The translations under genes and the position numbers were made by a program. Below, in pieces: positions 36,563 through 46,541 of a stretch of 64,000 nt of DNA. The first letter of the stretch is position 1. Each line of letters begins with the position of its first letter. Source of the stretch: Lewinellaceae bacterium (GTDB lineage: Bacteria; Bacteroidota; Bacteroidia; Chitinophagales; Saprospiraceae); contig JACJYG010000010.1 of NCBI GenBank assembly GCA_020636215.1, positions 124,001 through 188,000 of the forward strand, in the 5' to 3' direction. The notes beneath the pieces were generated by a model that saw only the letters and a list, made by a program, of their open reading frames with translations, ran no database searches and had not been told where the DNA came from.

Positions 36563-38896
36563 ATGAAGTTATACGCCCTGATGATATTTTTTTTGCTAAT
36601 CCCATTGGTAAGTTGGGGGCAGGCCAAATATTCGGTAAGTGGTTATGTAAAAGATACCGCAACAGGGGAAGACCTGATCGGCGCCACTATTTTGGTGGCA
36701 AAAAACAAAACCCAGGGTGGGGTCACGAATGCGTATGGATTCTATTCCCTCCTTTTGCCGGAAGGAGATCATGAGCTCATCTTTTCCTACATAGGATACG
36801 ACACTAAATCCATAAGCCTTTCATTACAAAAAGATACCCGCCTCAATGTCGAATTGAGCGATGAAGTGATCGGCCTGGCGGAAGTAGTGGTCACGGCACG
36901 GGAAGAAGACGACAATGTGAAAAGCACGGCCATGGGTACGGTAGGCCTTCCCATGGCTCAGGTACGCAAACTTCCGGCCCTTATGGGAGAGGTAGATGTG
37001 TTGAAAACCATGCAATTGCTTCCGGGTGTAAGTTCCGCCGGAGAAGGAAATGCAGGCTTCTATGTGCGGGGAGGCGGCCCCGACCAGAACCTTGTGCTCC
37101 TGGATGAAGCAACCGTTTACAATCCAGGCCACATGCTGGGGTTCTTTTCCGTCTTTAATGCTGACGCTATTCGGAATACGACGCTCATCAAAGGAGGGAT
37201 GCCAGCCAATTATGGGGGGCGCCTGTCTTCAGTGGTGGATATTCAGATGAAGGAAGGCAACAACCAGGATTACAATCTGGAAGGCGGTATTGGCGCTATT
37301 TCTTCCCGCCTGACGGTGGAAGGGCCGTTGGCCCGCGACCGCGCCTCTTTCATCCTGTCGGCCCGCAGAACCTATGCCCTCGACCTGGCGCAGCCTTTTC
37401 TGGGGGGGACGGCATTTGAAGGCACCAACTATTATTTTTATGACCTCAACGCCAAGCTGAACTACCGTTTTAGTGACCAGGACCGCTTGTACCTGAGTAC
37501 CTATTTCGGCCGGGACGTCCTTAAGTTTCGGGGCAACAGCCGCAATTTCTACTTCGACATGCCGTACGGCAACGCCACGGCCACTTTGCGATGGAATCAC
37601 CTGTTCAACAACAAGTTGTTCATGAACGTTTCGGCCATATATAATGACTACGATTTTGGCTTTAATGGAGGGCAAGGGGAGTTCCGGATCAATTTGTTTT
37701 CCGGTGTTCGGGATTGGAGTACCAAGGTGGATTTTGATTATTTTGCCGGCCCGCGGCACAAGTGGAAGTTCGGCGCCAATTATACGTATCATCAGCTTAC
37801 CCCCAATGTTGCTTCGGCCACCAACGGAAGCCAGGTGTTTTCGAATAACTTTCAGCCGAGCTATGCCCATGAATCGGCAGCCTATGTTCTGGATGAATGG
37901 AAATTAGGAGACGCAGTTATCGCAAATATCGGTTTACGGCTGTCGGCTTTCACGCCGGTTGGCCCTTATGTTTCCGGCAAGGATTCAACAGTATACAGCC
38001 GTGGAGAAAAAGTGACGACGTTCCTGGGGTTGGAACCCAGGATGGGGGCAACCGTGATGCTTGCTCCGAATGCTTCCCTCAAAGCGGGTTTGACTTTTTC
38101 CAACCAGTACCTGCATCTGGTGAGCAACTCCACCAGCACCCTGCCTATTGATGTATGGGTCCCCAGCTCAGAGGTCGTAAAACCGCAACTGGGCGTACAA
38201 TATGCTTTGGGGTACTTCCAGAACCTGGCCCGCAATGCCTATGAAGTTTCGCTGGAAGTTTACTATAAAAGCCTGCGCAACCAAATAGATTACCGGGAAA
38301 ACTACGTGGACAACGTCGCTAATGAACTCGAATCGGAATTTGTATTTGGGGCCGGCCGCGCTTATGGCCTTGAATTGTTTCTCAAGAAGAATCAGGGCAG
38401 GCTTAATGGCTGGGTGGGCTACACCCTTTCCCGCACCGAACGGCAGTTTCCGGATATTAACCAGGGCCGGGTTTTTCCCGCTATCTATGACCGTCGGCAC
38501 GATTTGTCGGTGGTGGCCAACTATTCGTTGAGCCCCAAATGGGAACTTGGTGGTGTTTTTGTTTTTGGAACAGGTAGCGCTTACACTCCGGTTGAAAGCT
38601 TGTATTTTATTGACCGCTATCCGGTGCAGCAATATGGCTCCCGAAATAGCGCCCGCCTTCCGGATTATCACCGCCTCGACCTTTCCGCCACCTTTCGGCC
38701 GAAGCCCGATTCAAAAAAGCGGTATCAGTCCAGTTGGGTGTTTTCAATCTATAACCTGTATAACCGGCAAAATCCATTTTTCATCTACTACGACTTCCAA
38801 TCCGACCCCGCAACCGGGTCCACTCAGGCTGCTGCTTACCAGGTTTCGCTCTTTCCGGCCATACCATCGGTTACCTGGAATTTCCGCTGGAAATAG
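36563..38896 (+). CDS. TonB-dependent outer-membrane receptor with CarboxypepD_reg domain
   Basis: The ~777-residue product has a signal peptide (MKLYALMIFFLLIPLVSWGQ), a carboxypeptidase-regulatory-like beta-sandwich (KYSVSGYVKDTATGEDLIG to about residue 100), a plug domain (LLPGVSSAGEGNAGFYVRGG, LVLLDEATVYNPGHMLG) and a long barrel ending in aromatic-rich WNFRWK. ATG 36563 gives the best signal; ATG 36545 or TTG 36527 are possible. No SusD gene is beside it, so it is not a Sus pair and may import a siderophore, vitamin or peptide. Substrate unknown. Confidence 0.9.
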   Translation: MKLYALMIFFLLIPLVSWGQAKYSVSGYVKDTATGEDLIGATILVAKNKTQGGVTNAYGFYSLLLPEGDHELIFSYIGYDTKSISLSLQKDTRLNVELSDEVIGLAEVVVTAREEDDNVKSTAMGTVGLPMAQVRKLPALMGEVDVLKTMQLLPGVSSAGEGNAGFYVRGGGPDQNLVLLDEATVYNPGHMLGFFSVFNADAIRNTTLIKGGMPANYGGRLSSVVDIQMKEGNNQDYNLEGGIGAISSRLTVEGPLARDRASFILSARRTYALDLAQPFLGGTAFEGTNYYFYDLNAKLNYRFSDQDRLYLSTYFGRDVLKFRGNSRNFYFDMPYGNATATLRWNHLFNNKLFMNVSAIYNDYDFGFNGGQGEFRINLFSGVRDWSTKVDFDYFAGPRHKWKFGANYTYHQLTPNVASATNGSQVFSNNFQPSYAHESAAYVLDEWKLGDAVIANIGLRLSAFTPVGPYVSGKDSTVYSRGEKVTTFLGLEPRMGATVMLAPNASLKAGLTFSNQYLHLVSNSTSTLPIDVWVPSSEVVKPQLGVQYALGYFQNLARNAYEVSLEVYYKSLRNQIDYRENYVDNVANELESEFVFGAGRAYGLELFLKKNQGRLNGWVGYTLSRTERQFPDINQGRVFPAIYDRRHDLSVVANYSLSPKWELGGVFVFGTGSAYTPVESLYFIDRYPVQQYGSRNSARLPDYHRLDLSATFRPKPDSKKRYQSSWVFSIYNLYNRQNPFFIYYDFQSDPATGSTQAAAYQVSLFPAIPSVTWNFRWK

Positions 38897-39001
38897 AATT
38901 GATTAAAATCATTCTTGTTTTTGATGAAAGTCAGTGCGCCGCATTGGCTTTTTGTTTACTTAGGCTTGACGTGCTATTGTCTCACCCAAACCGAAGCAAT
39001 C

Positions 39002-40243
39002 ATGACCAAGGAAAGTCAAAACATTCTGGATGTCCAGCAGAAGATGATGGAAAACTGGCTGGAGGCCTGGCAGGCTATGTACCAACCTTTCAAAGAGGTG
39101 CAGGCAAAATCAACTGGGACTAAAAAGAAAGGTGGCGGTAAGGCGTCGGCCGCCGTTGCGGAGGGACAGGCGGCGGTGGTGGATTTTACCCGGCATTGGG
39201 CCGAAGCGCAGGAAATGTTAGCCCGGAAGTGGTGGGAGGTGTTCCAGGAAGCCTCCTGGTTACCCGGGCTGCCGGCAAAAGGTGCTCGTGTACCGTACGA
39301 AGGAGAGGGAGGATTCTGGAAAAAATGGATGTCGTGGATGGAAAGCTTTTGGCCGGCAATGGACAGTTCAGATAAACCAATTGACAGCCGTATATTCATG
39401 AAGATGTATGCGGACTGGCTGTCTTCCTGGTATGAGATGTGGGGAAGCGGTATGAAGCGCCTGAGCGATGATAACCCTTTGATCAGCAAGTTATTTTCTA
39501 CCGATTTTGTCCGCCATTCCCTGGATAATACGCTGAAGCTGTTCCCGGCTGATAACTGGAAGACAATGCTGGATTCCATGCAGGCCTTACAGGAGCAGAA
39601 CGTCGCTTTCTGGAATGATATCGACCTGCCGTTTGATGAAATAGCTGCTTTCTGGGATCGGATGATGGTGCGGTTCACCCCGCTGGAAGACACACAGCTG
39701 TTTACGCTTGGAAACCAGGCCAACCAATACCTGGAAGTGCTGGTCAATCCCTTCTTTGCCATTGCCGGCACACCTCGTTTGGCACAGATAACAAAGCTGG
39801 GCCGCCTCGTTCAATTTCACTACTATTCTTTCCTGATCAAAAATGCGGAATTGAGGGGTAAAGTATTGGAAGCCAGCCTGGCTGTCTGGCCGGAAACGGT
39901 TAAAAACCTGCTGGAAGAATTAGAAACGGAAAAAACAGTTAAACTGGATGCTGACTTCTTCCGCGTGTTTATGGCCAGCCTGGAGGAGCGAATTGGCCGG
40001 CTGATGAAATCGGATGAATATGCCAGCGTTCAGAACGAACTTTCGGAGATTGGGGTAAGGCTGAAAGCCGGACTCGATGACTGGTTCGAATTGATGCTCT
40101 CCGGAATGCCGGTTCTGACCAAGAGTGATGAAGACGACATTGCAAAAGAACTGGAAGCTTTGCGGGTAAAGGTGCGCCAGTTGAGCCAGGAACAAAAGAA
40201 AGAACCCCGGGAAAAATTGGTCAAGAGTGAAAGTATGAATTAG
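39002..40243 (+). CDS. phaE: PhaE-like class III polyhydroxyalkanoate synthase subunit
   Basis: The 413-residue product resembles PhaE: an N-terminal helical region (QQKMMENWLEAWQAMY), a Trp-rich middle (FWKKWMSWMESFWPAM), ADWLSSWYEMWGSGMKRL and the typical C-terminal coil DEDDIAKELEALRVKVRQL. PhaE partners with PhaC to form the granule-bound PHA synthase. No phaC is nearby; the gene may act with a distant phaC. The ATG at 39002 is preferred over 38915, whose extra 29 residues do not look family-like. Another large helical protein cannot be excluded. Confidence 0.6.
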   Translation: MTKESQNILDVQQKMMENWLEAWQAMYQPFKEVQAKSTGTKKKGGGKASAAVAEGQAAVVDFTRHWAEAQEMLARKWWEVFQEASWLPGLPAKGARVPYEGEGGFWKKWMSWMESFWPAMDSSDKPIDSRIFMKMYADWLSSWYEMWGSGMKRLSDDNPLISKLFSTDFVRHSLDNTLKLFPADNWKTMLDSMQALQEQNVAFWNDIDLPFDEIAAFWDRMMVRFTPLEDTQLFTLGNQANQYLEVLVNPFFAIAGTPRLAQITKLGRLVQFHYYSFLIKNAELRGKVLEASLAVWPETVKNLLEELETEKTVKLDADFFRVFMASLEERIGRLMKSDEYASVQNELSEIGVRLKAGLDDWFELMLSGMPVLTKSDEDDIAKELEALRVKVRQLSQEQKKEPREKLVKSESMN

Positions 40244-40380
40244 AGCCTTGCCAGCCAAACCCTTAAAAGTAGCTTTTTAAATAGTGTAAGGGTAGGCGAG
40301 GGGGTGAAAAGGCAGGGTTCTCATCTTGTGGAAATACGGCCTGCAGGCCAATTTTGGTTTGCAGGCTGTTTTTGATGCAA

Positions 40381-42363
40381 TTATTTCAGAGGGCATTGAT
40401 CCAACAATTTTTTCAGCGCCGGGTGTTCCGGCTTCAATTGCGAGGCTTTACTCAGGACATCCTGGGCGGAAGAGCAATCTCCATATTTGATGATGTTTTC
40501 GGCGCGAAGGAGGTAATCATTGAATAAGCGATTGATATCTCCCTCGGCCTGACGGGCTTTGTTCCGGATCCATTCGTCGGCAGAAAGCCCGATGGCTTCC
40601 TGATATAGGGCCAGGGCACGGCTAAGGGTGCTGGTTTCCCGGGCCAGGCTATCCGCTTCCGCCATGACTTCCGTTAGCCTTTGGTACAATAACATGCTAT
40701 CGGTAATGATTTGCTGGTTCTCTTCCCCAATGGCAAAGGAAGCGGCTGTTCGTAGTTGCTGGATAGCTTGTTGATATTGCCCATCCCTTTTGAGTTCAGC
40801 TGCCGCTAAAAGTTGAGATTGGAAGGCTTCCTTTTTGGCTTGTGTTTCGGCAATCAAGGTGTTTTGGCGTTCTTTCCATGCCCAAAGGCCAACAGTGATG
40901 GCGATTATTGCGGTGAGCCCAACGAAAGCAGAAATGGCCCGCTGTCGCTGCGTCGCCCGTTTTTGGGTTTCTACCTTTCGGTGCACCTTTTCCAATTCTC
41001 TTTGCTGACGGTTCTTTTCGGTTGCTTCCAGCCAGGCGGCGTGTTCCTGGCTGTCCTGGATGAACTGCCGGGCGGATGGCTCGAGGATTAATAATGGCAG
41101 ATACTCCTCATAGGTGTCAAGTTGTCGGCGGTTGAGGAATTCGCCGCTGCGTTGATAATCCAGAAAATGATTATAAATGCGGCGTTTGATCTCGTTGAGT
41201 TGGCGTTGTTCATCGGTTCGGTGGGCATCAATGAGGGTGGCAAGGCTGTCGTGAGTCAATTCTAACCATCCATCAGAAGCCCGAAACAGACGGCTATTCT
41301 CCAGAAGCTCGATGCTGGCAGTCCAGCTGGCCTGGGTTAGGTTGGCCGTGTGGGGTTGGATTTCCTCTGGCAGATCGGACAGCTTAGAGCTAATCAGCAG
41401 CTGGCGCCTCAGGGGACGGCTGGTGCCGGCTTCGGTTACGAAAATATCGAGGACCTCCCGGATGGTATCTCTTGGCAAACTGGGAAACCTGCGACTGAGC
41501 ACGGCCTGCAATTCCAGTTCCTGTTCATTGAGCAAAATTTCCAGAGCTTGTTCCGCCTGGCCGAAATTTCCGGCTTCTTGCCGGGTGATCGTTACGGGCG
41601 GAAATTCACCAACCCGTTTCGGAGTTCCGTAGATTCGGATGTAGCTCGTGCAATAGAGCCGGTCAAGGAAGACCTGAAGGCTGGCTAAGGAGAGGTCTGT
41701 ATGTGCCTGCCCTAATGGTTTGGCCCACTGCTGCACCCATTCTTCGGCGGATGGTTCCAGGCTGATGTTGAACTTTTGGAAAGATGCCAGTACCACTTCC
41801 TTTAATCTATCGCTTGTCATTGGTTCAACCCGCAGCCGAAAGTCGGCGAGGTAGGGCATGTCCTTTTCAAAGGAATATAGGCGGCCGATATATTCTTCCC
41901 GCATAACCAACAGGATGGTACAGGGTAATTTCGCATCCAGTATTGCCTGGAAACTGTCCTCCAGTTTTTTTTGTTCTTCCCAGCTACCCATGATGAAGAG
42001 CTCTTCCAACTGGTCAAATAAGAGATAAATCGGTTTTCGGTGATCCTGGTATAATTGCCAGATAGCTTCAGGAAGCGGTTCCGGTAAGGGGGGGGCAGAA
42101 AATTTTTGCAGAGCTCGGAGTAAGGATTGGTTGATGTTTTCCTGTCTGCGGATAAAGATGGGCAACCAGTCGGATTCTTTGAAACGGCTGGCCAGGCCGC
42201 ATTGGATGAGGCTTGTTTTTCCAGTGCCGGATAAGCCATACAGAAGCGCTAAAGGTGCTTTTGACACCATATGGAATAGTTCTTCCGTTTCCTGTTCCCG
42301 CCCAAAGAACTGGCCTTTGTCTTCAGGGTTGAAAGCATCCAGGAATTTGAACGGGCTTTGCAT
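40381..42363 (-). CDS. STAND-type NTPase with a transmembrane segment and TPR-like tail
   Basis: The 660-residue protein opens FFGREQETEELFHMV and has a Walker A loop GLSGTGKTSLIQCG (~42-55), a Walker B-like YLLFDQLEELF (~105-120) and VMREEYIGRL, the pattern of the nSTAND1 family. A predicted membrane helix lies at ~473-492, preceded by a basic coiled coil and followed by TPR-like repeats to the end. STAND NTPases are signalling switches; many act in conflict systems, but this protein has no recognisable effector domain. It is last in a five-gene minus-strand cluster after an exported WD40 protein. Single-chain STAND-WD40 proteins are common, so the split arrangement is notable. Confidence 0.75.
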   Translation of the reverse strand: MQSPFKFLDAFNPEDKGQFFGREQETEELFHMVSKAPLALLYGLSGTGKTSLIQCGLASRFKESDWLPIFIRRQENINQSLLRALQKFSAPPLPEPLPEAIWQLYQDHRKPIYLLFDQLEELFIMGSWEEQKKLEDSFQAILDAKLPCTILLVMREEYIGRLYSFEKDMPYLADFRLRVEPMTSDRLKEVVLASFQKFNISLEPSAEEWVQQWAKPLGQAHTDLSLASLQVFLDRLYCTSYIRIYGTPKRVGEFPPVTITRQEAGNFGQAEQALEILLNEQELELQAVLSRRFPSLPRDTIREVLDIFVTEAGTSRPLRRQLLISSKLSDLPEEIQPHTANLTQASWTASIELLENSRLFRASDGWLELTHDSLATLIDAHRTDEQRQLNEIKRRIYNHFLDYQRSGEFLNRRQLDTYEEYLPLLILEPSARQFIQDSQEHAAWLEATEKNRQQRELEKVHRKVETQKRATQRQRAISAFVGLTAIIAITVGLWAWKERQNTLIAETQAKKEAFQSQLLAAAELKRDGQYQQAIQQLRTAASFAIGEENQQIITDSMLLYQRLTEVMAEADSLARETSTLSRALALYQEAIGLSADEWIRNKARQAEGDINRLFNDYLLRAENIIKYGDCSSAQDVLSKASQLKPEHPALKKLLDQCPLK

Positions 42364-42420
42364 GGAGATTATTTGTAATGGTGAGTTGGTATCGGTTATT
42401 TGTGAATTGCGTCCAGTTGG

Positions 42421-44196
42421 TTATGGGGTGGCTCTTCGGCTTAGTTCAATGATCTCTATGATGAGGGGAGGGATCAGAAATCGTTCGCTGAGGGACAATT
42501 GGCGGCCTTTGGGAAGTGGCGGGCCGTGTTTCATTTCCATCCATTCTACGTCGGGAATCGGGCAGCGGAATAGCTGCTGATTGTTTATTGCCAGAATAAA
42601 CGATTTTCCGTCGGGGGCAAATCGGGCCGGCAGGCCAGTGGAGGCTGTTCCGGGGGCGAACAACCTGAGCTGTCCGTCGCGGCCCCACAAGCGAGTGGCT
42701 CCGCTTTCACTACTGGCCAGTACCCAATTCCCTTCATCAGACCAGCTGGGGGGCATCAGTATTGGTTCATTATTTTCCAGGGCAAGCAGGCATTGGCCAT
42801 CCGGAGTCCATAAGCGAATGCTTCCGGCATCAGTCCAGGAAAGGAAGGTGCTTTCGCCCGGGTGGAAGAGCATTCCGCTGGGCGCTTCACCCTTGCTGAG
42901 CAGGGCCAGTGGCCGGCCATCGGTATGCCAGGTTTGAAGGTTATTCTTCAGCGGGCGGCTCACGATCATTTGGCCACCGGTAATAAAGCGAGCTTCTTTG
43001 ACCACATTGGGGTTAGGCCCAAAGGTTTGCAATGGCTGCCCGTCGAGATTCCACAGAGTGGCCAGGCTATCGGCGCCTGCGGTCAGGATGGTTGTGCCAT
43101 CGGGGGAAAAGCAGGCGGAATACAGATAACCCCCATTTCCGGCGAGTTCTGCCTGAAGCGCCCCATCAAGCGTCCAGATCCGGGCGCTACGGTCGGAGGA
43201 GCGGGTGAGGATGTGGCGGCCGTCTGGTGAGAACGATCCTTCATATAGACTGCCCCTGTGGCCGGAAAAGGTAGCCAGCAATTGTCCGTTTAGGTTCCAC
43301 AGCATAGCTGTTTTATCGCGCGACCAGGTCAGGGCCTGGCTTCCATCCGGTGCGAAAACAGCGCCTAATACATCTTCTTTATGGCCTTTCAGTACAATGG
43401 GCTGAGCAAAACCGGGAAGGTCCCAGAGCAGAGGCGCCTGACTAGCCGCGCAGCTTAAGGCATAACGCCCGTCTGGTGACACAGCAATGGAACGGATGGG
43501 GGAGGAGTGGCTGCCCAGAGCGCGGCTGGACTGGCCGTTGGGGCTTGCCCAATAGAGGCTGCCATCATTTAAGGCTATCAGCAGGCCTCCCTGGCCTGGC
43601 AATACCTGGAAAAAATCAATAGGCGCAGGACTGTTGAAAAGGAGTTGGCTTTTTTGGTAAAAAACCGCCCGCCCAAAAGTGAGGGCTATTTCTTCTTGTG
43701 GTGTTCCCGTAGGTATTTGTGACAGCTGAATCGCCATGAAGGCGAGGTCGAGTGCATCCTGATAATGGCCGGCCCTGATTTCGTTTTCGGCCACCAGGGC
43801 CAGGCGGCTGGCTTCGGCCTCGATAGCTGCCCGCCGGGCCTTATCCGCATATTGACTGGCCTCAACCTTTAGTTGTTCGGCGAGAAATAGCAGTGAGTCC
43901 GACTGGTTCTTTCTCGTAATAGCCTGTTGCCGGGCTTGTTCCAGTCCACCCACCCAGGCGCCCTGCGCCAGCCTGATCAGGCTGTCCAGGTTAACCGACG
44001 GCCTTGAATCAAGGCAAAATCTCGCGGCAATGAACTTGTCGATAGCCTGTTTGTATTGGGTGCCGCTGGGATTTTGCTGTTGCATCAAGTAGAGGCCCTG
44101 CTTGACCAGCGGGTCAAAACACTGGCCGGGCAGCCAGGCTGGGGCAGCCAATACAAAAAAGGTGAAAAGAACAATGTTTTTAAAAAATGTCATCAA
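42421..44196 (-). CDS. Exported WD40-repeat protein with N-terminal helical domain
   Basis: The 591-residue product starts with a signal peptide (FFKNIVLFTFFVLAAPAW, cleavage near residue 24). A helical N-domain follows, with TPR-like segments (LALVAENEIRAGHYQDALDL). From about residue 195 to ~560, WD40-type blades occur, such as GHKEDVLGAVFAPDGSQALT, SFSPDGRHILTRSSDRSARI and ACFSPDGTTILTAGADS. WD40 propellers bind proteins; an exported form suggests a periplasmic or surface role. It may partner the membrane STAND protein encoded 57 bases downstream, but they would be on opposite sides of the membrane unless the STAND tail is outside. Confidence 0.72.
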   Translation of the reverse strand: MMTFFKNIVLFTFFVLAAPAWLPGQCFDPLVKQGLYLMQQQNPSGTQYKQAIDKFIAARFCLDSRPSVNLDSLIRLAQGAWVGGLEQARQQAITRKNQSDSLLFLAEQLKVEASQYADKARRAAIEAEASRLALVAENEIRAGHYQDALDLAFMAIQLSQIPTGTPQEEIALTFGRAVFYQKSQLLFNSPAPIDFFQVLPGQGGLLIALNDGSLYWASPNGQSSRALGSHSSPIRSIAVSPDGRYALSCAASQAPLLWDLPGFAQPIVLKGHKEDVLGAVFAPDGSQALTWSRDKTAMLWNLNGQLLATFSGHRGSLYEGSFSPDGRHILTRSSDRSARIWTLDGALQAELAGNGGYLYSACFSPDGTTILTAGADSLATLWNLDGQPLQTFGPNPNVVKEARFITGGQMIVSRPLKNNLQTWHTDGRPLALLSKGEAPSGMLFHPGESTFLSWTDAGSIRLWTPDGQCLLALENNEPILMPPSWSDEGNWVLASSESGATRLWGRDGQLRLFAPGTASTGLPARFAPDGKSFILAINNQQLFRCPIPDVEWMEMKHGPPLPKGRQLSLSERFLIPPLIIEIIELSRRATP

Positions 44197-44205
44197 CTTG
44201 ATGAT

Positions 44206-45096
44206 TTAAAACTGGATAGATAGCTTCAGCCCGTCCTCTGGTTGGAAACTCAACTTTGGAGTCCACTTTCCCGGTACGGCCGATTGCGGGCAGTATTTTT
44301 GGTACAACAGCTCCCTATGCCGGGCCTTCTTCCGCCGTATGGCGTACCAGGCCGCGTCAATGCCCAATACCGCAACGCCTGTCCAGGTGAGAATGTTGCT
44401 GATTTTTGCCTGCTTTTGGGCGTTGTCATAATACGGGATGGCTTCCGGTAAAGGCCGGCCGTTGGACCAAAGCTTCTGATAAGCGTTGTAATCCTGATTC
44501 GCAGCTCGCCGATAAGCCAATCCAACACTGGCCATCGTCAGGCCCACACCAACCACTACATAATTAGGCAAATGGCTTTTCTTCAAACGCGCCGGCCCTT
44601 GCTCACAATTGAGGCCAAGCCGATAAATATCACCCTTTAATTCTGTTTTTACGGCTAACTTGTAGACCTGGTTAAAATCCAGTACTTCCTCCAGTGCGTT
44701 GGCCCATACCCATTTCAGCCGGTTGAAGCCCTGGCTAACCCGGGCGCCATTGCCCATAATGGCCCATGCAGGTGGGGTCAAGTGTCCGCCTCCTTCTGTG
44801 ATCAACTCCACACTCAATTCATAATGAAAATCATGGCTGGTTTCTTCTGTATTTAGAGGAGGCAAACGATAGGAGAGGGTGAGGTCAGCATCGTTCAACT
44901 CCAGCCATTGAATGGACAGGAAGCTGGGGCCGCTCTCATCCTGCCCGGGCCTGACCCAATCGAGAAAAGGTAATCCAGCCTTATTTCTAATGATGAACTG
45001 GATGGTATCTTCATCGGCCAGCAAAATGTTTTCCTGTGCTTGCAGGCGCAGCGTCAACAGCTCTAAAATAATCCATACCGGCAGCCAGGTTTTCAT
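44206..45096 (-). CDS. Exported or membrane protein of unknown function in the STAND/WD40 cluster
   Basis: The 296-residue product starts with a signal peptide (MKTWLPVWIILELLTLRLQAQ). Residues ~30-165 form a beta-rich domain, then two hydrophobic segments (NYVVVGVGLTMASVGLAYR, ILTWTGVAVLGIDAAWYAIR) flank a Gln/Asn-rich loop, and a basic region follows. It ends nine bases before the WD40 start, implying co-transcription. I do not recognise the family. Confidence 0.55.
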   Translation of the reverse strand: MKTWLPVWIILELLTLRLQAQENILLADEDTIQFIIRNKAGLPFLDWVRPGQDESGPSFLSIQWLELNDADLTLSYRLPPLNTEETSHDFHYELSVELITEGGGHLTPPAWAIMGNGARVSQGFNRLKWVWANALEEVLDFNQVYKLAVKTELKGDIYRLGLNCEQGPARLKKSHLPNYVVVGVGLTMASVGLAYRRAANQDYNAYQKLWSNGRPLPEAIPYYDNAQKQAKISNILTWTGVAVLGIDAAWYAIRRKKARHRELLYQKYCPQSAVPGKWTPKLSFQPEDGLKLSIQF

Positions 45097-45136
45097 GGCG
45101 ATTTCAATTTGTATTTTCTTAGAATTTTATGGGGGG

Positions 45137-46492
45137 TTAGCAACCATCGTTGGCGGGGGTGGCGTCGGGAGCCGGCCCGAATCCGTCCACACCGATGGAG
45201 CAGTCGTCACAACCATCTCCGTCGGCGTCCTGCCCACACACAAAAGGGTTGAGCGGCTCTGGGTCGGCATCATCATTTACGCCGTCATTATCGTCGTCAA
45301 AGTCACAGGCATCCCCCAGCCCGTCCCCATCCGTATCCTCCTGGGTTGCATTGGGTACAGTCCGGCAGTTGTCACCAGCATCGCAGATGCCATCCTGGTC
45401 TGTATCCGGGGCGTCATGGGCCGGGTCGTAATAGCCAGAACCGCTACAATCATCGCAGCCGTCGTGGTCATCGTCCTTGCCACAAATGAATTTGTAGGTG
45501 GGGGCGATGTCATCAGGGTCAAGTACGCGGTCATTGTCGTCATCGGGGTCGCCTGCATCGCAGAGGCCGTCCCCATCGGTATCAATTCCGTCGTTGTTCG
45601 GATCCACAAAACCGGAACCGGCGCAATCGTCGCAGCCGTCGAAGTCATCATCCCGGCCGCAGATGAAACGGTTGTAGGGTTCCGGGTCTTCCAGGTCCGG
45701 TACGCCATCCCCATCGTCATCCTCGTCGCAGTTATCGTTGATGCCATCTCCATTAGAATCATTGAATTCGATCTGGAAAGAGAAGATATTGCTGTAGAGA
45801 AAGCTTTCATCCGCTCTCTGAACAACAGCTCTGGCAAAATAGACCCGGCCCGGTTCGAGGCCGGAGAGGAAGGCCGAAAATTCGAATGGGTCCGGAAACC
45901 CATTCGTAATCCGGAGGCTGGAATCTGGCAGAGCTGGGAATTCCTGAGGGTTTTCGGAAAACACTACGCCGTAATTCCGGTAGGTTTCATTCAATGCCCG
46001 GTTGGTAAATACAGCTTCCACCCGGGCCAGGCCTTGTTCGCACAGGGGATGGATACCCCTTATGAAAACCTGAAGGTTCAGGTTCAGGGTGTCGGTCTCA
46101 CTATAAACGGTGCGTTCTTCCCCTGCGAGCAGGTAAACCGCGTAAGCCCTGATGTAATAGATCGCTTCCGGCAAGGCATTGCGGTGCAGGGTTTTCTGAA
46201 AAATGGGTTTATCCCGGTCGAGTTGAGGCCAGGCGTAAATAGCATCATTCTTGCCTAGCCTGGGTTCGGCCTGGGCGGAAGACAGGACGAAACCGTGCTG
46301 CCGGACTTCCCCCTCTTCCCATTGGCTCGTCTTGCCGATTAGGACAACCGTATCGATTTGCCCGACATAGCCGCCTTCTTTTAGATCGACATCAAGAGAG
46401 AGCGACAAAAAATTGAGTGCAATGAATTTGTCTTTCAGGCATCCGGTCAGACTGAATGCGGCCAACAAAAGAGTGGCAATACGTTTTCTCAT
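45137..46492 (-). CDS. Lipoprotein with thrombospondin type 3 repeats
   Basis: The 451-residue product has a lipoprotein signal (MRKRIATLLLAAFSLTGC). Two fibronectin-like beta domains follow, marked by QHGFVLSSAQAEP, YYIRAYAVYLLAGEERT and YFARAVVQRADESFLYSNIF. From about residue 245 to the end are Asp-rich calcium-binding TSP3 repeats (NGDGINDNCDEDDDGDGVPD, DTDGDGLCDAGDPDDDND and others) with Cys-rich CDDCSGSG inserts. The ATG at 46492 gives the best signal; the frame opens earlier at 46528. It is a probable surface lipoprotein; its partner is unknown. Confidence 0.75.
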   Translation of the reverse strand: MRKRIATLLLAAFSLTGCLKDKFIALNFLSLSLDVDLKEGGYVGQIDTVVLIGKTSQWEEGEVRQHGFVLSSAQAEPRLGKNDAIYAWPQLDRDKPIFQKTLHRNALPEAIYYIRAYAVYLLAGEERTVYSETDTLNLNLQVFIRGIHPLCEQGLARVEAVFTNRALNETYRNYGVVFSENPQEFPALPDSSLRITNGFPDPFEFSAFLSGLEPGRVYFARAVVQRADESFLYSNIFSFQIEFNDSNGDGINDNCDEDDDGDGVPDLEDPEPYNRFICGRDDDFDGCDDCAGSGFVDPNNDGIDTDGDGLCDAGDPDDDNDRVLDPDDIAPTYKFICGKDDDHDGCDDCSGSGYYDPAHDAPDTDQDGICDAGDNCRTVPNATQEDTDGDGLGDACDFDDDNDGVNDDADPEPLNPFVCGQDADGDGCDDCSIGVDGFGPAPDATPANDGC

Positions 46493-46541
46493 GTATGGAA
46501 TGCTTGTTAGTCTTTGGGGCAAGTTCAATCAAGAGGCTTGC

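Noticed and set aside
44912..46258. 448-residue plus-strand frame opposite the TSP3 lipoprotein gene
   Set aside because: It is produced by the periodic Asp-rich repeats on the other strand; it has Val/Ile-rich low complexity and no protein-like start.
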